A stretch of 32,813 nucleotides of DNA, taken from positions 1-32,813 of the forward strand of contig QHBP01000366.1 in the NCBI GenBank assembly GCA_003244175.1, written 5' to 3'. Below the pieces are notes generated by a model. That model worked only from the letters and a program-made list of their open reading frames with translations. It searched no databases and was not told where the DNA came from. This document shows positions 15,095 to 22,900 of this stretch, piece by piece. Within the stretch, counting starts at the first letter, position 1. Every line of letters begins with the position of its first letter. Source of the stretch: Chloroflexota bacterium (GTDB lineage: Bacteria; Chloroflexota; UBA5177). A program made the translations under genes and the position numbers.

Positions 15095-16513
15095 CTAGCG
15101 CTGAAGGTACAGCTCTTCGAACGGAGGCAACATCAAGCTGTTGCTACCGGGCACGTAATGATACCCTTTGACCCGACGCAACGGGCCGAAGTTGAGGCCC
15201 CCATGGTCCGGCGTCTGACTGGATTGGAAACGTGAGTACAGGTCGCCGGCATGGCCTTGGATACCGACGTACATGTCCATCTGTCCGCGTGCGAAATCCG
15301 CCTGCGCGTCCACGACACCTTTGATCGCGAGATGAACGTTGATACCCACCTGCGCCAGCTGAGCCTGGATGAATTGCGCCGTCGTTGCAAAGATGGGGAT
15401 GGAGAGGGTTTCCAGCGTGAACGGACCCGTGACGTGGTTAGCGGTGAGCATTTTCCGTGCGTCGTCCGTGTTGTACCGGATTGCGTAGCCCTTCGCTTTG
15501 GCGTCGTGGAACGGCGCGTGGCCGGCAATAGGACTATCGGCGGCTTTCGCGTAGCCATTGGCCGCAACCTTGATCAACGCCGAGCGGTCGATCGGCTCAC
15601 TGATTTCCCGGCGGACAGCCGGCTTGTCGAACGGCGTATGGGCGAAGTTGAACCCCAGAAAGAGCTCGCTCGTCTCGGTCGACGTGTGCAGCTTGATATC
15701 AGGGTTGTTTTGCACTCGAGAGACCTGCGTCGATGCCACTCGCGTCACGTCCAGATCGTTCGCCAAGAGCTCGTTGACGGCCGTCGTATCGTCGACGACG
15801 GTCTTGAACACGATCGACGACAGGTACGCGCGTCCGCGGTTGTAGAGCCACGGAGGCCCCCAGTTGTGCAGGGAATTGCGCATGACAGTGATGGTGTTAA
15901 AGCCCGGGCTCACGCTGTCGACCTTGAAGGCGGCGCTGCCGATCGGCGTCTGACACGATTTGTCGCCCAGCGCGTGGTCCGCTTTCACATCGACGATGGG
16001 GAAGTTAACCCAAAAATCAATCGCTCCACCAAACGCCTTGCTGTAGATGAACCGGATGGTTGTCTTGTTGATCGCTTGCACGCGCTGCAGCGGCTCGGCC
16101 GCTGGAAGCCACGGCACCGGGTGGGTGAGGATGGCGTCCATCTCGGCCTTGATTTCCCGCGCGCCCAGAGGGTCGCCGTTGGAGAACCGCACGCCGGGCC
16201 GCAATCGCATGGTGAGCCATCTGCTGCCATGGCTGAACGTCCAGCCAAGCGCGAGGCCCGGTCGAACATGACCGTGGTAGTCGGTTGAAACGAGGGAATC
16301 GAATATCACAAAGAGATTCGAGTTCGCCTTGAGCGGATCGAGGCAGCTGCTCTGAAAAATCAAGCGGGCGGAAATGCTACCGTCGTAGTGCGGGGCGCTC
16401 CGCTGCCGTGCGTATGTGAGGGGTGATGCGCCCAGAGCGACAAGGGCGATGCTCCCCACCAGGAACGACGCCATGCGCGGGACGCGCCATGTGAGCGCAA
16501 ATCGGAGGTTCAC
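15095..16513 (-). CDS. ABC importer substrate-binding protein, family 5 (DppA/OppA-like)
   Basis: This is a 472-residue extracytoplasmic protein. I chose the GTG at 16513 because AAGGAAG sits just upstream; an ORF extension to 16588 would run through the promoter. Residues 1-35 form a signal peptide with an arginine-containing n-region, the hydrophobic core FLVGSIALVALGA and an AxA-type site (LTYA) but no lipobox cysteine. SBP_bac_5 features follow: LRPGVRFSNGDPLGAREIKA, VDDTTAVNELLANDLDVT and DKPAVRREISEPIDRSALI. The protein probably binds oligopeptides or other small solutes. Without a lipid anchor its attachment to the cell is unclear. Confidence 0.92.
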   Translation of the reverse strand: MNLRFALTWRVPRMASFLVGSIALVALGASPLTYARQRSAPHYDGSISARLIFQSSCLDPLKANSNLFVIFDSLVSTDYHGHVRPGLALGWTFSHGSRWLTMRLRPGVRFSNGDPLGAREIKAEMDAILTHPVPWLPAAEPLQRVQAINKTTIRFIYSKAFGGAIDFWVNFPIVDVKADHALGDKSCQTPIGSAAFKVDSVSPGFNTITVMRNSLHNWGPPWLYNRGRAYLSSIVFKTVVDDTTAVNELLANDLDVTRVASTQVSRVQNNPDIKLHTSTETSELFLGFNFAHTPFDKPAVRREISEPIDRSALIKVAANGYAKAADSPIAGHAPFHDAKAKGYAIRYNTDDARKMLTANHVTGPFTLETLSIPIFATTAQFIQAQLAQVGINVHLAIKGVVDAQADFARGQMDMYVGIQGHAGDLYSRFQSSQTPDHGGLNFGPLRRVKGYHYVPGSNSLMLPPFEELYLQR

Positions 16514-16564
16514 GTTTCTTCCTTTCTGAGTGAACGCGGCGCTTCCGACTGATGGAGTGCCGCA

Positions 16565-16593
16565 ATCATACGTCCATACGTTGGTCACGTCAA
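16565..16593 (-). promoter_or_regulatory. Promoter of the peptide ABC importer operon
   Basis: On the minus strand TTGACG (16593-16588, 5 of 6) and TATGAT (16570-16565, 5 of 6) are exactly 17 bp apart. Transcription would begin near 16558, leaving a leader of about 45 nt. The spacer contains two direct copies of ACGTATG, eight bases apart, a possible regulator site. Confidence 0.7.
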
Positions 16594-16612
16594 GACATGC
16601 TCTATGCCATCT

Positions 16613-16900
16613 TCACCTCCATATGCCGCGAACTTTGCCGGTTGATGAGAACTCCACCACCCGGGGCACTCCCTCCCCGCCGATCTCCGTCACGAACACC
16701 CTTCCCCGGCGAGTCATGGCGACGGCCTGGACGTAGCCCGCGGCTCCCTCACGGAACCCCGGCGTGTGCCAGACGGCAAGCCAGGTCCCGTCCGGGGAAA
16801 GCTTGATGACGCGATTTCTCGGTTCGCTGTCCGCGACGTACACGTTTCCGTGAGCGTCGACGGCTATGCCTTCCGGGCACCGAAAATCTCCCTTCCACAC
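16613..16900 (-). pseudogene. NHL-repeat beta-propeller fragment
   Basis: The 95-residue product shows NHL repeat signatures: FRCPEGIAVDAHGNVYVADS, then NRVIKLSPDGTWLAVW, and VQAVAMTRRGRVFVTEIGG followed by RVVEFSSTGKVRGIW. These are about two and a half blades of a propeller that normally needs five to six. The upstream part is missing: at about 16900 the similarity ends and the opposite strand begins to read as an adenylate cyclase domain. The GTG at 16900 is only the first in-frame start-like codon. Confidence 0.75.
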
Positions 16901-16902
16901 GT

Positions 16903-17529
16903 GTCGGCATTGGACTCGACGCCGGTGAGGCCACGCCTATTCGGGACGGATATCGTGGCACGGCGCTAAACCTCGCGGCGCGGCTCTCCAGCATTGCCAA
17001 AGCGGGGGAGATACTGACGAGCGAGGGAGTCACCCATCTCACCCGGAAGACGGAGGGGATCGAGTACGTCGATCGGGGACGGGTGGAGATCAAGGGCTTC
17101 ACAGAGGCTGTCCACGTCGTGCAAGTGGTCCCACCCCACGCTTTGGAGGGCGGACGAGTAGAACAGAGTGGTGTTCCAGTGGCGCCTCGCGGAGGCTTCC
17201 TGGTCCAGGTTCTCGGCCCCATGCAATTGGCCTGGGACGGGGCCCCGCTCGACATAGCCGGGTGGCAGCCTCGTGCGCTCGCGCTCTTTCGCATCGTTGC
17301 CACCGCTCCCGGAAGGCGCCGCTCCAGGGACGAGCTAATCGACCTGCTCTGGCCGGATTCCATGCCGGAGGCAGGCGCGAGCAACCTCCGCTACACGCTG
17401 CATCTGTTGCGCCGCGCGTTCGGCCACCTGGACCCGGGGCCGCTCCTCCTGCAGAGCGGGTGGGTCGGCCTGAACTCGGCTTACACCTGGGAGATCGATA
17501 TCGAGCGTTTCGAGGAGCTGGACGTCTAG
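16903..17529 (+). pseudogene. Class III nucleotide cyclase C-terminal part fused to a SARP-type winged helix, 5'-truncated
   Basis: In one frame from about 16903 the DNA reads VGIGLDAGEATPIRDGYRG and ALNLAARLSSIAKAGEILTS. This is the C-terminal half of a class III adenylate/guanylate cyclase domain (the D-x-G-E and N-L-A-A-R blocks). After a linker comes FLVQVLGPMQLAWDG, then RALALFRIVATAPGR and DELIDLLWPDSMPEAGASN, which is the OmpR/SARP-type winged helix. No start codon or ribosome-binding site exists at the 5' side, and the catalytic N-terminal half of the cyclase is absent. The frame ends at a TAG (17527-17529); the AAA gene resumes in the same frame two codons later. The bacterial transcriptional activation (BTAD) domain that normally follows the helix is missing. 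Confidence 0.75.
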
Positions 17530-17532
17530 CCC

Positions 17533-18936
17533 ATGCCGGAGACGACGGCAATCGGCTCGCGGCTCAGGGAGGGGCGCACACCCAGCGCGGTCCCGATCGT
17601 TCCCCCCAAACTCACTGCCCCCAGTGTTCCCGTGCCGGTTACCCCCAGCTATCCACTTCCGGCTCCGGGCTCCCTGGTCGGGCGGCAGCGTGAGCTGGGT
17701 CTCATCCTGGCTGCCTTGCCGGACGAACTTTCCCAGCCGGTGAAATCGCGGTTGGTCCTGCTTGCCGCCGAAGCAGGCATGGGGAAGACCCGGCTGCTGG
17801 CCGAGGTCGCACGACACGCCGTCGAGCACGAAACGCTCGTCCTGGCCGGTGGATGTTACGAGGAGGAAGGTAGGCTGTCCTGGGGCCCAATTCACGACGC
17901 CCTCCTTGACTATGTTCGGGCGCAGCCGGACGACATGCTCTACGCCCAGCTCGGCGACCTGCTCCCGCAGCTCGTCCAGATCGTTCCCGAGCTCCAGCCA
18001 CGGCTCCCCCATGTTCCGGAGCTACCCTCGACGGATGCTGAAACTCAGCGCCTCCGCCTCTTCTCGACAGTCGCCCAAATCCTGGAGCGCATCTCATCGG
18101 ATCGACGTCTTCTCCTGCTGCTGGACGATCTGCATTGGGCCGATGAGGTCACGTTACAGGTTCTGCATTTCCTGCTCCGACAGCCCGGCCTGGAGCGGGT
18201 GCTCCTGCTCGGCGCCTACCGTTCGGACGAAATGGCGCCGGGGACGCAGCTGGCAAGGCTTGTCGACAAGGCGGGCGAAACGCTTTCGATCCCGACGGTG
18301 AGTGTGCAGGCGCTCTCCGCGGACGACACGAGCAAAGTGCTCGCCGAGAGAGTCGGAGGGAAGTGCGATATGGGCCTGATAAGCACCCTGCACGAGCGCT
18401 CCGCCGGAAACCCGTTCTTTGCCATGCAGATGTTTCGTCTGCTCGAACGGGAGGGCCGCGTGCGTCTAGACGGAGGCAGCTGGCGGCTGGCTCCCGGAGC
18501 GCAGGTCGATCTCCCTCCCGCCGTACGCGACACGATTGCCCGAAGGCTTCGCCTTGTCGAGCCGGCGGTCCGAACGACGCTTGGCCTCGGTGCGGTCCTC
18601 GGCCGTGAATTCCCGTTTGCCGCGCTGGAAGCCATGGCGGACGCGAGCGAAGACGTGCTGTTCGGCGAGCTGGATGCCGCGCGGGAGGCGCATCTGATCC
18701 GGGAGAGCGGCGATGGCTACGCCTTCGTCCACCCGCTTCTCTGGGAAGTAGCCTACGGCCGAGTTCCCGATCAACGTCGCCGGCGTCTCCATGAGGGCGC
18801 TACCCTCGCGCTGGAGCGTCTCTATGGCGACAGCAGCGAGGAGCACGTGGCGGAGCTTGCCTGGCACGCGGTTGAGGCGGGAAGCTCAGAGCGCAGCGTG
18901 CGCTACAGAATCCGGAGGCCGCCTTCGCCCGACTAA
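17533..18936 (+). pseudogene. AAA/NACHT-type ATPase part of a SARP/MalT-like regulator, 3'-truncated
   Basis: This is a 467-residue ORF. After a Pro-rich linker comes PGSLVGRQRELGLILAAL, a Walker A AAEAGMGKT at about residues 78-86, a Walker B LLLLLDDLHWAD near 195-206, and downstream AAA_16 blocks (SAGNPFFAMQMFRLL; LGAVLGREFPFAALEAMAD). It belongs to the STAND regulators that usually continue into 300 or more residues of TPR repeats. Here the frame is lost just after WHAVEAGSSERSVRY at about 18905 and ends at 18936. The ATG at 17533 has no Shine-Dalgarno and is in frame with the preceding SARP part, so it was probably once one protein. Confidence 0.8.
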
Positions 18937-19373
18937 CCCCCCACCTCGCCGACGCCCACGGCGATCCTGAGTTCTTGACGGCATGGGCCCGGGTCCACGC
19001 CAGTCTGCGTCAGGACGCCGAAGCCCTGGAATGGAGCACCAGAGCGGTGAACGTCGCAGCAACATCCTCCACCAGCGTCCCGGAAGTGCAGGACGCTTTG
19101 CGTGTCCGGGCGCTCGCCCTATCGCACGTGGGACGCATTGAGGAATCGGAGCAGATTCTGGAGCGGTCCATCCGCTCGAGCCATTCCATGCCCTACCCTC
19201 TTGCCGAAGCGCGTGCCCTCTCCGATCTGGGAGAGATACTCATGCGGAAAGGCGACTTCGGCCAGGGCCGGACAAGGCTTCAAGACGCGCTGGGCATCTT
19301 CCACCGCCTCGGCGCCAAGGTCTACATTGGTCAGGTGGAACAAAGCCTCGCGCACCTCAGCGACGAGACATAG
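18906..19373 (+). pseudogene. TPR-repeat C-terminal remnant of the SARP/AAA regulator
   Basis: In a different frame from the AAA part, the DNA from about 18906 reads NPEAAFARLTPHLADAHGD and then regular TPR-like helices: RVRALALSHVGRIEESEQIL, EARALSDLGEILMRKGDFGQ and RLQDALGIFHRLGAKV. It ends EQSLAHLSDET at 19373. Family proteins have several hundred residues between the AAA domain and this end, so an internal deletion combined with a frameshift joined the two pieces near 18905. Confidence 0.7.
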
Positions 19374-19401
19374 ACGGATCCGCTGTCTGCGCCGACTTCA
19401 C

Positions 19402-19423
19402 TAGCTTGAATATAGCTTGAATA
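19402..19423. repeat. 11-bp tandem duplication
   Basis: TAGCTTGAATA occurs twice head to tail in the gap between the TPR remnant and the convergent zinc-ribbon gene. It is AT-rich against a GC-rich background. Confidence 0.85.
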
Positions 19424-19446
19424 TGCTAACGACCGATCGACGGGGG

Positions 19447-19713
19447 CTACGCAGCGGTCAGCGGCGAGCCGTCACCATCGAGCATATTGCGGCCGAGATC
19501 GTCGCCCAGACGCCACTGGACGAATCGCAGCCTGTCGATCTCTCGCGCCGACAGGTTGAAGGGGAGAAGAGGCGGGTCCTCATCGTTGCGCGGACGCACC
19601 GCAACGACCCGCCCGCACGCGGAGCACACATGTGCATACGCTCTCCCACCTTCGATCGCCCGAAGGCGCGGCTCATCTTCTGTGATAGGGGTTTGACAGT
19701 GGGGACAGCTCAT
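19447..19713 (-). CDS. Small zinc-ribbon protein (88 aa)
   Basis: I chose the ATG at 19713 (MSCPHCQTPITEDEPRL); an upstream ATG-like start at 19767 adds residues without a ribosome-binding site. Two cysteine pairs, CPHC at residues 3-6 and CSAC near 30-33, are spaced as in a zinc ribbon. The C-terminal half (SAREIDRLRFVQWRLGDDL) is probably an alpha-helix. The function is unknown; such proteins often bind nucleic acids or act as adaptors. Confidence 0.65.
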   Translation of the reverse strand: MSCPHCQTPITEDEPRLRAIEGGRAYAHVCSACGRVVAVRPRNDEDPPLLPFNLSAREIDRLRFVQWRLGDDLGRNMLDGDGSPLTAA

Positions 19714-19833
19714 GAGACACCTCGTGGCAAGTAAACGACCTATGCTTCGAGTTTCGCCTACACACATTTCGTGCGGGTTACGTCTGCCTTACAAAACGAA
19801 GACAACCGGGAGTGTGTAACAGCCGGCACAAGA

Positions 19834-20520
19834 TTATTTTTCGCCGACGGCGTCTTCCAGCATCTGACGGAAGGGAGAGAGGCGGTCCCCGCCCTGCTCG
19901 GGCCAGACGATTTCCTTGATGGTTCGCCGGAGTCCCCACGTTACTCGGGCAGCGCCGGGATTCCAGACGTGTTTGCCAGAGGGCAAGACGAAGGTTGGGC
20001 TTCCCTGTACTTTCAGCTCCTCCCACCCGTGATGACTCTCCCGCAGGATGGTCTCCCGCATCTGGCCGCTGTCCCAATCCGCAAGAAACCGAGCGACGTC
20101 GAGCCCCGCGTCGCCCGCTACCCGGGCCAGCTCGAATCGCGTGCAGATGGTTCGACTCTTGGCGAAAAAGGCGTTCCGCACGGCCCATGCGAACTCCATG
20201 GCGGCCTCGTCTCCTTGTAGCGCCGCTGCCCTTTCCGCTTCAAAGGCCGGTAGGAGTGTTGGAACGTACTCCCAATCAGGCCGCTGCCATGGTTGAATCG
20301 GCAAATCGGGCTCTTGCAGGTTCATGAGCGTGGTCTCGATGTCGACGGTCGGCTTCGGTGTGGAGCGTTCATTCTTGAGCTCGAGGGAGAGTGCGCGAAA
20401 CGAGATACGAACACGTTCACGGTACTCCGGCCAGATCTTCCGCAGCCGGTACAGCGAAAGATACGCCCATGGGCAATGAATGTCGGAATACAGCTCAACG
20501 GTCGGAAGCTCGGTTGTCAC
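19834..20520 (-). CDS. DsbA-fold thiol protein, FrnE-like
   Basis: This is a 228-residue protein. I chose the GTG at 20520 because AGGAGGAG lies just upstream (20525-20532); the longer ORF start at 20607 has no such site. The N-terminal strand and active-site loop read VELYSDIHCPWAYLSLYRL, with a single active-site cysteine C16 in CPWA instead of CxxC. An all-helical insertion follows. The cis-proline loop VQGSPTFVLPSG and the GLRRTIKEIVW end complete the DsbA/FrnE fold. It could be a thiol-dependent isomerase or an oxidoreductase working with a small thiol; no signal peptide, so it is cytoplasmic. Confidence 0.85.
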   Translation of the reverse strand: MTTELPTVELYSDIHCPWAYLSLYRLRKIWPEYRERVRISFRALSLELKNERSTPKPTVDIETTLMNLQEPDLPIQPWQRPDWEYVPTLLPAFEAERAAALQGDEAAMEFAWAVRNAFFAKSRTICTRFELARVAGDAGLDVARFLADWDSGQMRETILRESHHGWEELKVQGSPTFVLPSGKHVWNPGAARVTWGLRRTIKEIVWPEQGGDRLSPFRQMLEDAVGEK

Positions 20521-20603
20521 TTTCTCTCCTCCTCTCAGGGTGAATGATGACGGGTGTGGGCTCGATCCTTGGGACTGACGGGCACGGAGGCCCGAGCTAC
20601 GCC

Positions 20604-21047
20604 TCACGCGCGAATTGTGCAGTGTGGATTGTCCAGAACGTGCCAGTCCGAGGCCTGGATCGACGCTCGGTCGGACACGACGATGGCATGCGGCCGGGGG
20701 AACGGGGCGAAGCGCAGAAACAGACGCCGTTTGGCATGCGCCGCGATCGCCGGAATCAATAGTCCCACAAAGTTGCGCTGAGTCCGGGACACCATCGCCG
20801 ACACCGGTGCCGGACCGAGAACAGGGCTCTGGTGCACAAGTAGGACAGCAAAATTCGGTCCGAAGACGAACGCGCGCTGAACCTTCTCCGTCTCATTACT
20901 CACGGTAACGAGCGCCCGGACATCCCCCGCCGTCAGCCGCTGGGTCGTGCACCGAAGCGCCAGTGGCGGAGCAGACGCGGCGCCGCAGCCGGCCATGGTA
21001 AGAGAGACGATGATCGCCGCCAGTATCGCTGCTCGTCCGCGCCTCAC
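20604..21047 (-). CDS. Putative lipoprotein of unknown function
   Basis: The GTG at 21047 (MRRGRAAILAAIIVSLTMAGC) gives a lipoprotein signal peptide with a lipobox LTMAGC and the lipidated cysteine at residue 21. The mature part (about 127 residues) is beta-rich, with TAGDVRALVTVSNETEKVQ and FVGLLIPAIAAHAKRRLFLRF, resembling an immunoglobulin-like extracytoplasmic domain. There is only a weak ribosome-binding site; a longer start at 21125 would overlap the divergent gene. I do not recognise the family. Confidence 0.6.
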   Translation of the reverse strand: MRRGRAAILAAIIVSLTMAGCGAASAPPLALRCTTQRLTAGDVRALVTVSNETEKVQRAFVFGPNFAVLLVHQSPVLGPAPVSAMVSRTQRNFVGLLIPAIAAHAKRRLFLRFAPFPRPHAIVVSDRASIQASDWHVLDNPHCTIRA

Positions 21048-21085
21048 ATGCCCAGTGTACAATCGGCCCACGGAGGGGACCGGGC

Positions 21086-21424
21086 ATGAGCACGAGGCGA
21101 ACGGTCGAGGAGGATCCCAACCCATGGCGTCGCTGGTTGCTGCCCGTTCTGCTGATCGTCATCATCCTGGCCGTGTTAGCCGGAGCCTACGTGGTCAAGC
21201 ACCCGCACCTCGTCGGCGGCTCCCCCACGAGCACGCCCACCGCTCAGCCATCGCCCACCGCCGCGCCCAGCAGCACGCCTGCGCCTTCCAGTCCAACTCC
21301 CACCGCTCAGGCGACCGGCACGCCCAACCCGTCGGCCACCCCAAATCCGACGGGCACGCCGGCCTCCACCCCCACGGCGACGAGTACCGGCACTCCAACA
21401 CCTACCGTTACCCCATTGCCGTAG
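21086..21424 (+). CDS. Membrane-anchored Thr/Pro/Ser-rich protein
   Basis: This is a 112-residue protein with an ATG at 21086 behind GGAGGGG at 21072-21078. Residues 1-16 are cytoplasmic and residues 17-38 (LLPVLLIVIILAVLAGAYVV) form one membrane anchor. The remaining 70 residues are almost entirely Thr, Pro, Ser and Ala in loose repeats (TPTAQPSPTAAPSSTP and similar). Such extracytoplasmic stalks are frequent in Chloroflexota surface proteins, where they link a domain to the membrane; here no domain follows. It may be glycosylated or act as a spacer. Confidence 0.7.
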   Translation: MSTRRTVEEDPNPWRRWLLPVLLIVIILAVLAGAYVVKHPHLVGGSPTSTPTAQPSPTAAPSSTPAPSSPTPTAQATGTPNPSATPNPTGTPASTPTATSTGTPTPTVTPLP

Positions 21425-21526
21425 CCAACAGTACGCGTAGCCGCTTTCGAGCAGTGTGAATTGGCGCCTGCAACGCTAGGTCTCGTGGCTTGGTATCCTT
21501 GATGCAGGCACAAGGAGGCCTTACGA

Positions 21527-21871
21527 ATGATAAACATCACTGTCTCGCCGCGAGCGGCAGACGAGCTGAAGAAGGCACTCGGAACCGCGGAGCCGGAGCA
21601 GACCGTCAACGGTGTCCGTGTCATGGTGCAGAGCGCCTGCGGATGCGGCACCGCGCACTTCGCCATGGGCTTCGATGATGCCCAGCCGGAAGATGACCGG
21701 ATCGATCTGGGTGGAGTGACACTTCTGATCGATCCCGACTCGGCTCCCTATCTGGAGAACGCCGAGGTCGACTACTCCGACGATCTCATGCAAAAGGGAT
21801 TTCGCATCAACGCGCCGCAGTCCAGCGGCGGTGGTGGATGCGGCTGCGGAGGGCACGGACACAGTCACTAG
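21527..21871 (+). CDS. HesB/IscA-like (A-type carrier-like) protein
   Basis: This 114-residue protein has an ATG at 21527 behind AAGGAGG. The fold blocks INITVSPRAADELKKAL, VRVMVQSACGCG, GVTLLIDPDSAPYLENAEVDY and GFRINAP follow the A-type Fe-S carrier family. Cysteines C38 and C40 lie where IscA has its first ligand, and C105-x-C107 in GGCGCGGHGHSH replaces the C-terminal CxC. The His-rich tail is unusual. It may bind or transfer Fe-S clusters. No other Fe-S assembly genes are near. Confidence 0.85.
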   Translation: MINITVSPRAADELKKALGTAEPEQTVNGVRVMVQSACGCGTAHFAMGFDDAQPEDDRIDLGGVTLLIDPDSAPYLENAEVDYSDDLMQKGFRINAPQSSGGGGCGCGGHGHSH

Positions 21872-22193
21872 CTCGCACTCACCTGGTCTAGCTCGGCAGC
21901 TCTAGCCGTCCGTCACCGGAATGATGTTCGTGTTGCCGTCGATCCTCGTCGAGGATGTCCTGGTAACGGGATGCGAGGCCCAGAGACGCTGGACGGCGAC
22001 ATGTCACCGTGCGCGTGAGGGGCATGCTACGCGAGGACAGGAGAGGGCGACGACAAGCGTACGCCCCTACAGATATATGTCAATAATTGACGTCGGTGGG
22101 GTCGATCGTGGGGCTGAATGGGGAACCCCGATCTCTCGCGCGTATTGCGGCACCACCTCGTGAATCAGTGACACCATCACGTGTGGCCCTATC
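21872..22193. other. Non-coding stretch with an operator-like palindrome
   Basis: No gene is recognised. It contains a perfect inverted repeat GTCAAT-A-ATTGAC at 22079-22091 next to an AT-rich -10-like stretch, and the region just before a candidate structured RNA. The +strand ORF at 21921-22163 has no ribosome-binding site or family match. Confidence 0.4.
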
Positions 22194-22267
22194 TATAAGA
22201 ATTCGCTCTTGATTTTCGATTGCCAAAGGAGTTCAATAGACATGTAGCACCTGTTAAGGAGGCTTAC

Positions 22268-22303
22268 ATGGCGGTCATGGGACAACTGCGTGCCGGCTGG
22301 TAG
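22268..22303 (+). CDS. Possible 11-residue leader peptide
   Basis: An ATG at 22268 follows AAGGAGG (22256-22262) at the ideal spacing and encodes MAVMGQLRAGW before a TAG at 22301. The stop lies two bases before the first hairpin of the structured region, as in attenuator leaders. The start codon sits in a 6-bp stem whose loop holds the Shine-Dalgarno. Upstream, AAAGGAG (22225-22231) precedes an ATG-TAG start-stop pair at 22242-22247. Both could be translated to control the RNA. There is no amino-acid bias pointing to a specific attenuation signal. Confidence 0.4.
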   Translation: MAVMGQLRAGW

Positions 22304-22431
22304 AGCCCCTCGCGACGCTCGTAGAGGGGCGGCGAGTGGACGACAGCTTCTTTAGCTGCCGTGAAAAGATGCTCCAGACATTTGCACGGAGCAGACTCGA
22401 AGAGAGTCAATTTTAGCGCGAAACATAGCGC

Positions 22432-22461
22432 GGGGTCGCACACGATGCGGCCCCTTTTTTT
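22432..22461 (+). terminator. Strong intrinsic terminator
   Basis: GGGGTCGCA pairs with TGCGGCCCC (one G-U pair) around a 5-nt loop, directly followed by seven T. This is the clearest rho-independent terminator in the window, and its T-tract orients it to the plus strand. Confidence 0.85.
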
Positions 22462-22890
22462 GCACCGGCTGGCCTCCACTATCTCGTACTTCCCCGCGTT
22501 TCTCGGGTGGAAACCTGACACTGGCACCGCGGATGGCGACTGCCGCCCACAAGTCGCCCATGCCGCGCCGCGGGAACACTCCGCATGAAAATAGGGCGGG
22601 GTGGTCTCGCACGTTCCAAGGGTGTTCCCGTTCGGACTCGTCTAGGAGAGCACGCGTGTGGCCATGGAGAGCCAGCGCCACACCAGATTGCGGACGATGC
22701 CGGCGTCGTTGTCGGCGGCAAGGATGAGGGCGGCGGTGTTTGGCGACAGGTCCCTGCTTGGATGCAGACGGACGCGGCCACGGAGGGCAGGGCCACATCG
22801 ACGCGTCAATGACCCTGAACATTGCAATCTCCAACGAGATCTCCGAGCCTGAATGGTATGCCGCCCTCAACTAGAGAAGGACGTATCGCC
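22462..22890. other. Stretch without a recognisable gene
   Basis: Several ORFs of 60-170 codons exist on both strands, but none has a ribosome-binding site, a conserved motif or plausible composition. It may be a fully decayed gene or the distal leader of metE. Confidence 0.4.
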
Positions 22891-22900
22891 ACGCGTCGGG

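Larger units (their letters stand above)
22241..22461 (+). ncRNA. Candidate structured leader or small RNA: six hairpins ending in a terminator
   Basis: The following perfect stems occur in order on the plus strand: GCCCCTC/GAGGGGC (22305-22311, 22324-22330), CAGCT/AGCTG (22344-22348, 22354-22358), TGCTCC/GGAGCA (22370-22375, 22388-22393), GACTC/GAGTC (22394-22398, 22404-22408), GCGC/GCGC (22416-22419, 22428-22431) and the 9-bp terminator stem at 22432-22454. A further pair, CATGTA/TACATG (22241-22246, 22265-22270), encloses a Shine-Dalgarno sequence. The stems abut each other with few free bases, which is unusual for intergenic DNA. It does not match tmRNA, RNase P, SRP or 6S RNA landmarks that I know. 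It could be a free small RNA or an attenuator leader. Confidence 0.5.

Noticed and set aside
15251-16288. Plus-strand ORF of 345 codons
   Set aside because: It lies wholly antisense to the binding-protein gene, has no motif or start signal, and is a GC-rich shadow frame.
22241-22461. Structured region as tmRNA, RNase P RNA, SRP RNA or T-box
   Set aside because: None of their conserved sequences (tRNA-like end, GAAAGTCC-type core, GGAAGCAGC-type SRP loop, T-box TGGNACCGCG) is present.
22352-22870. Minus-strand ORF of 172 codons in the gap before metE
   Set aside because: It crosses the terminator, has no ribosome site and no recognisable motif.
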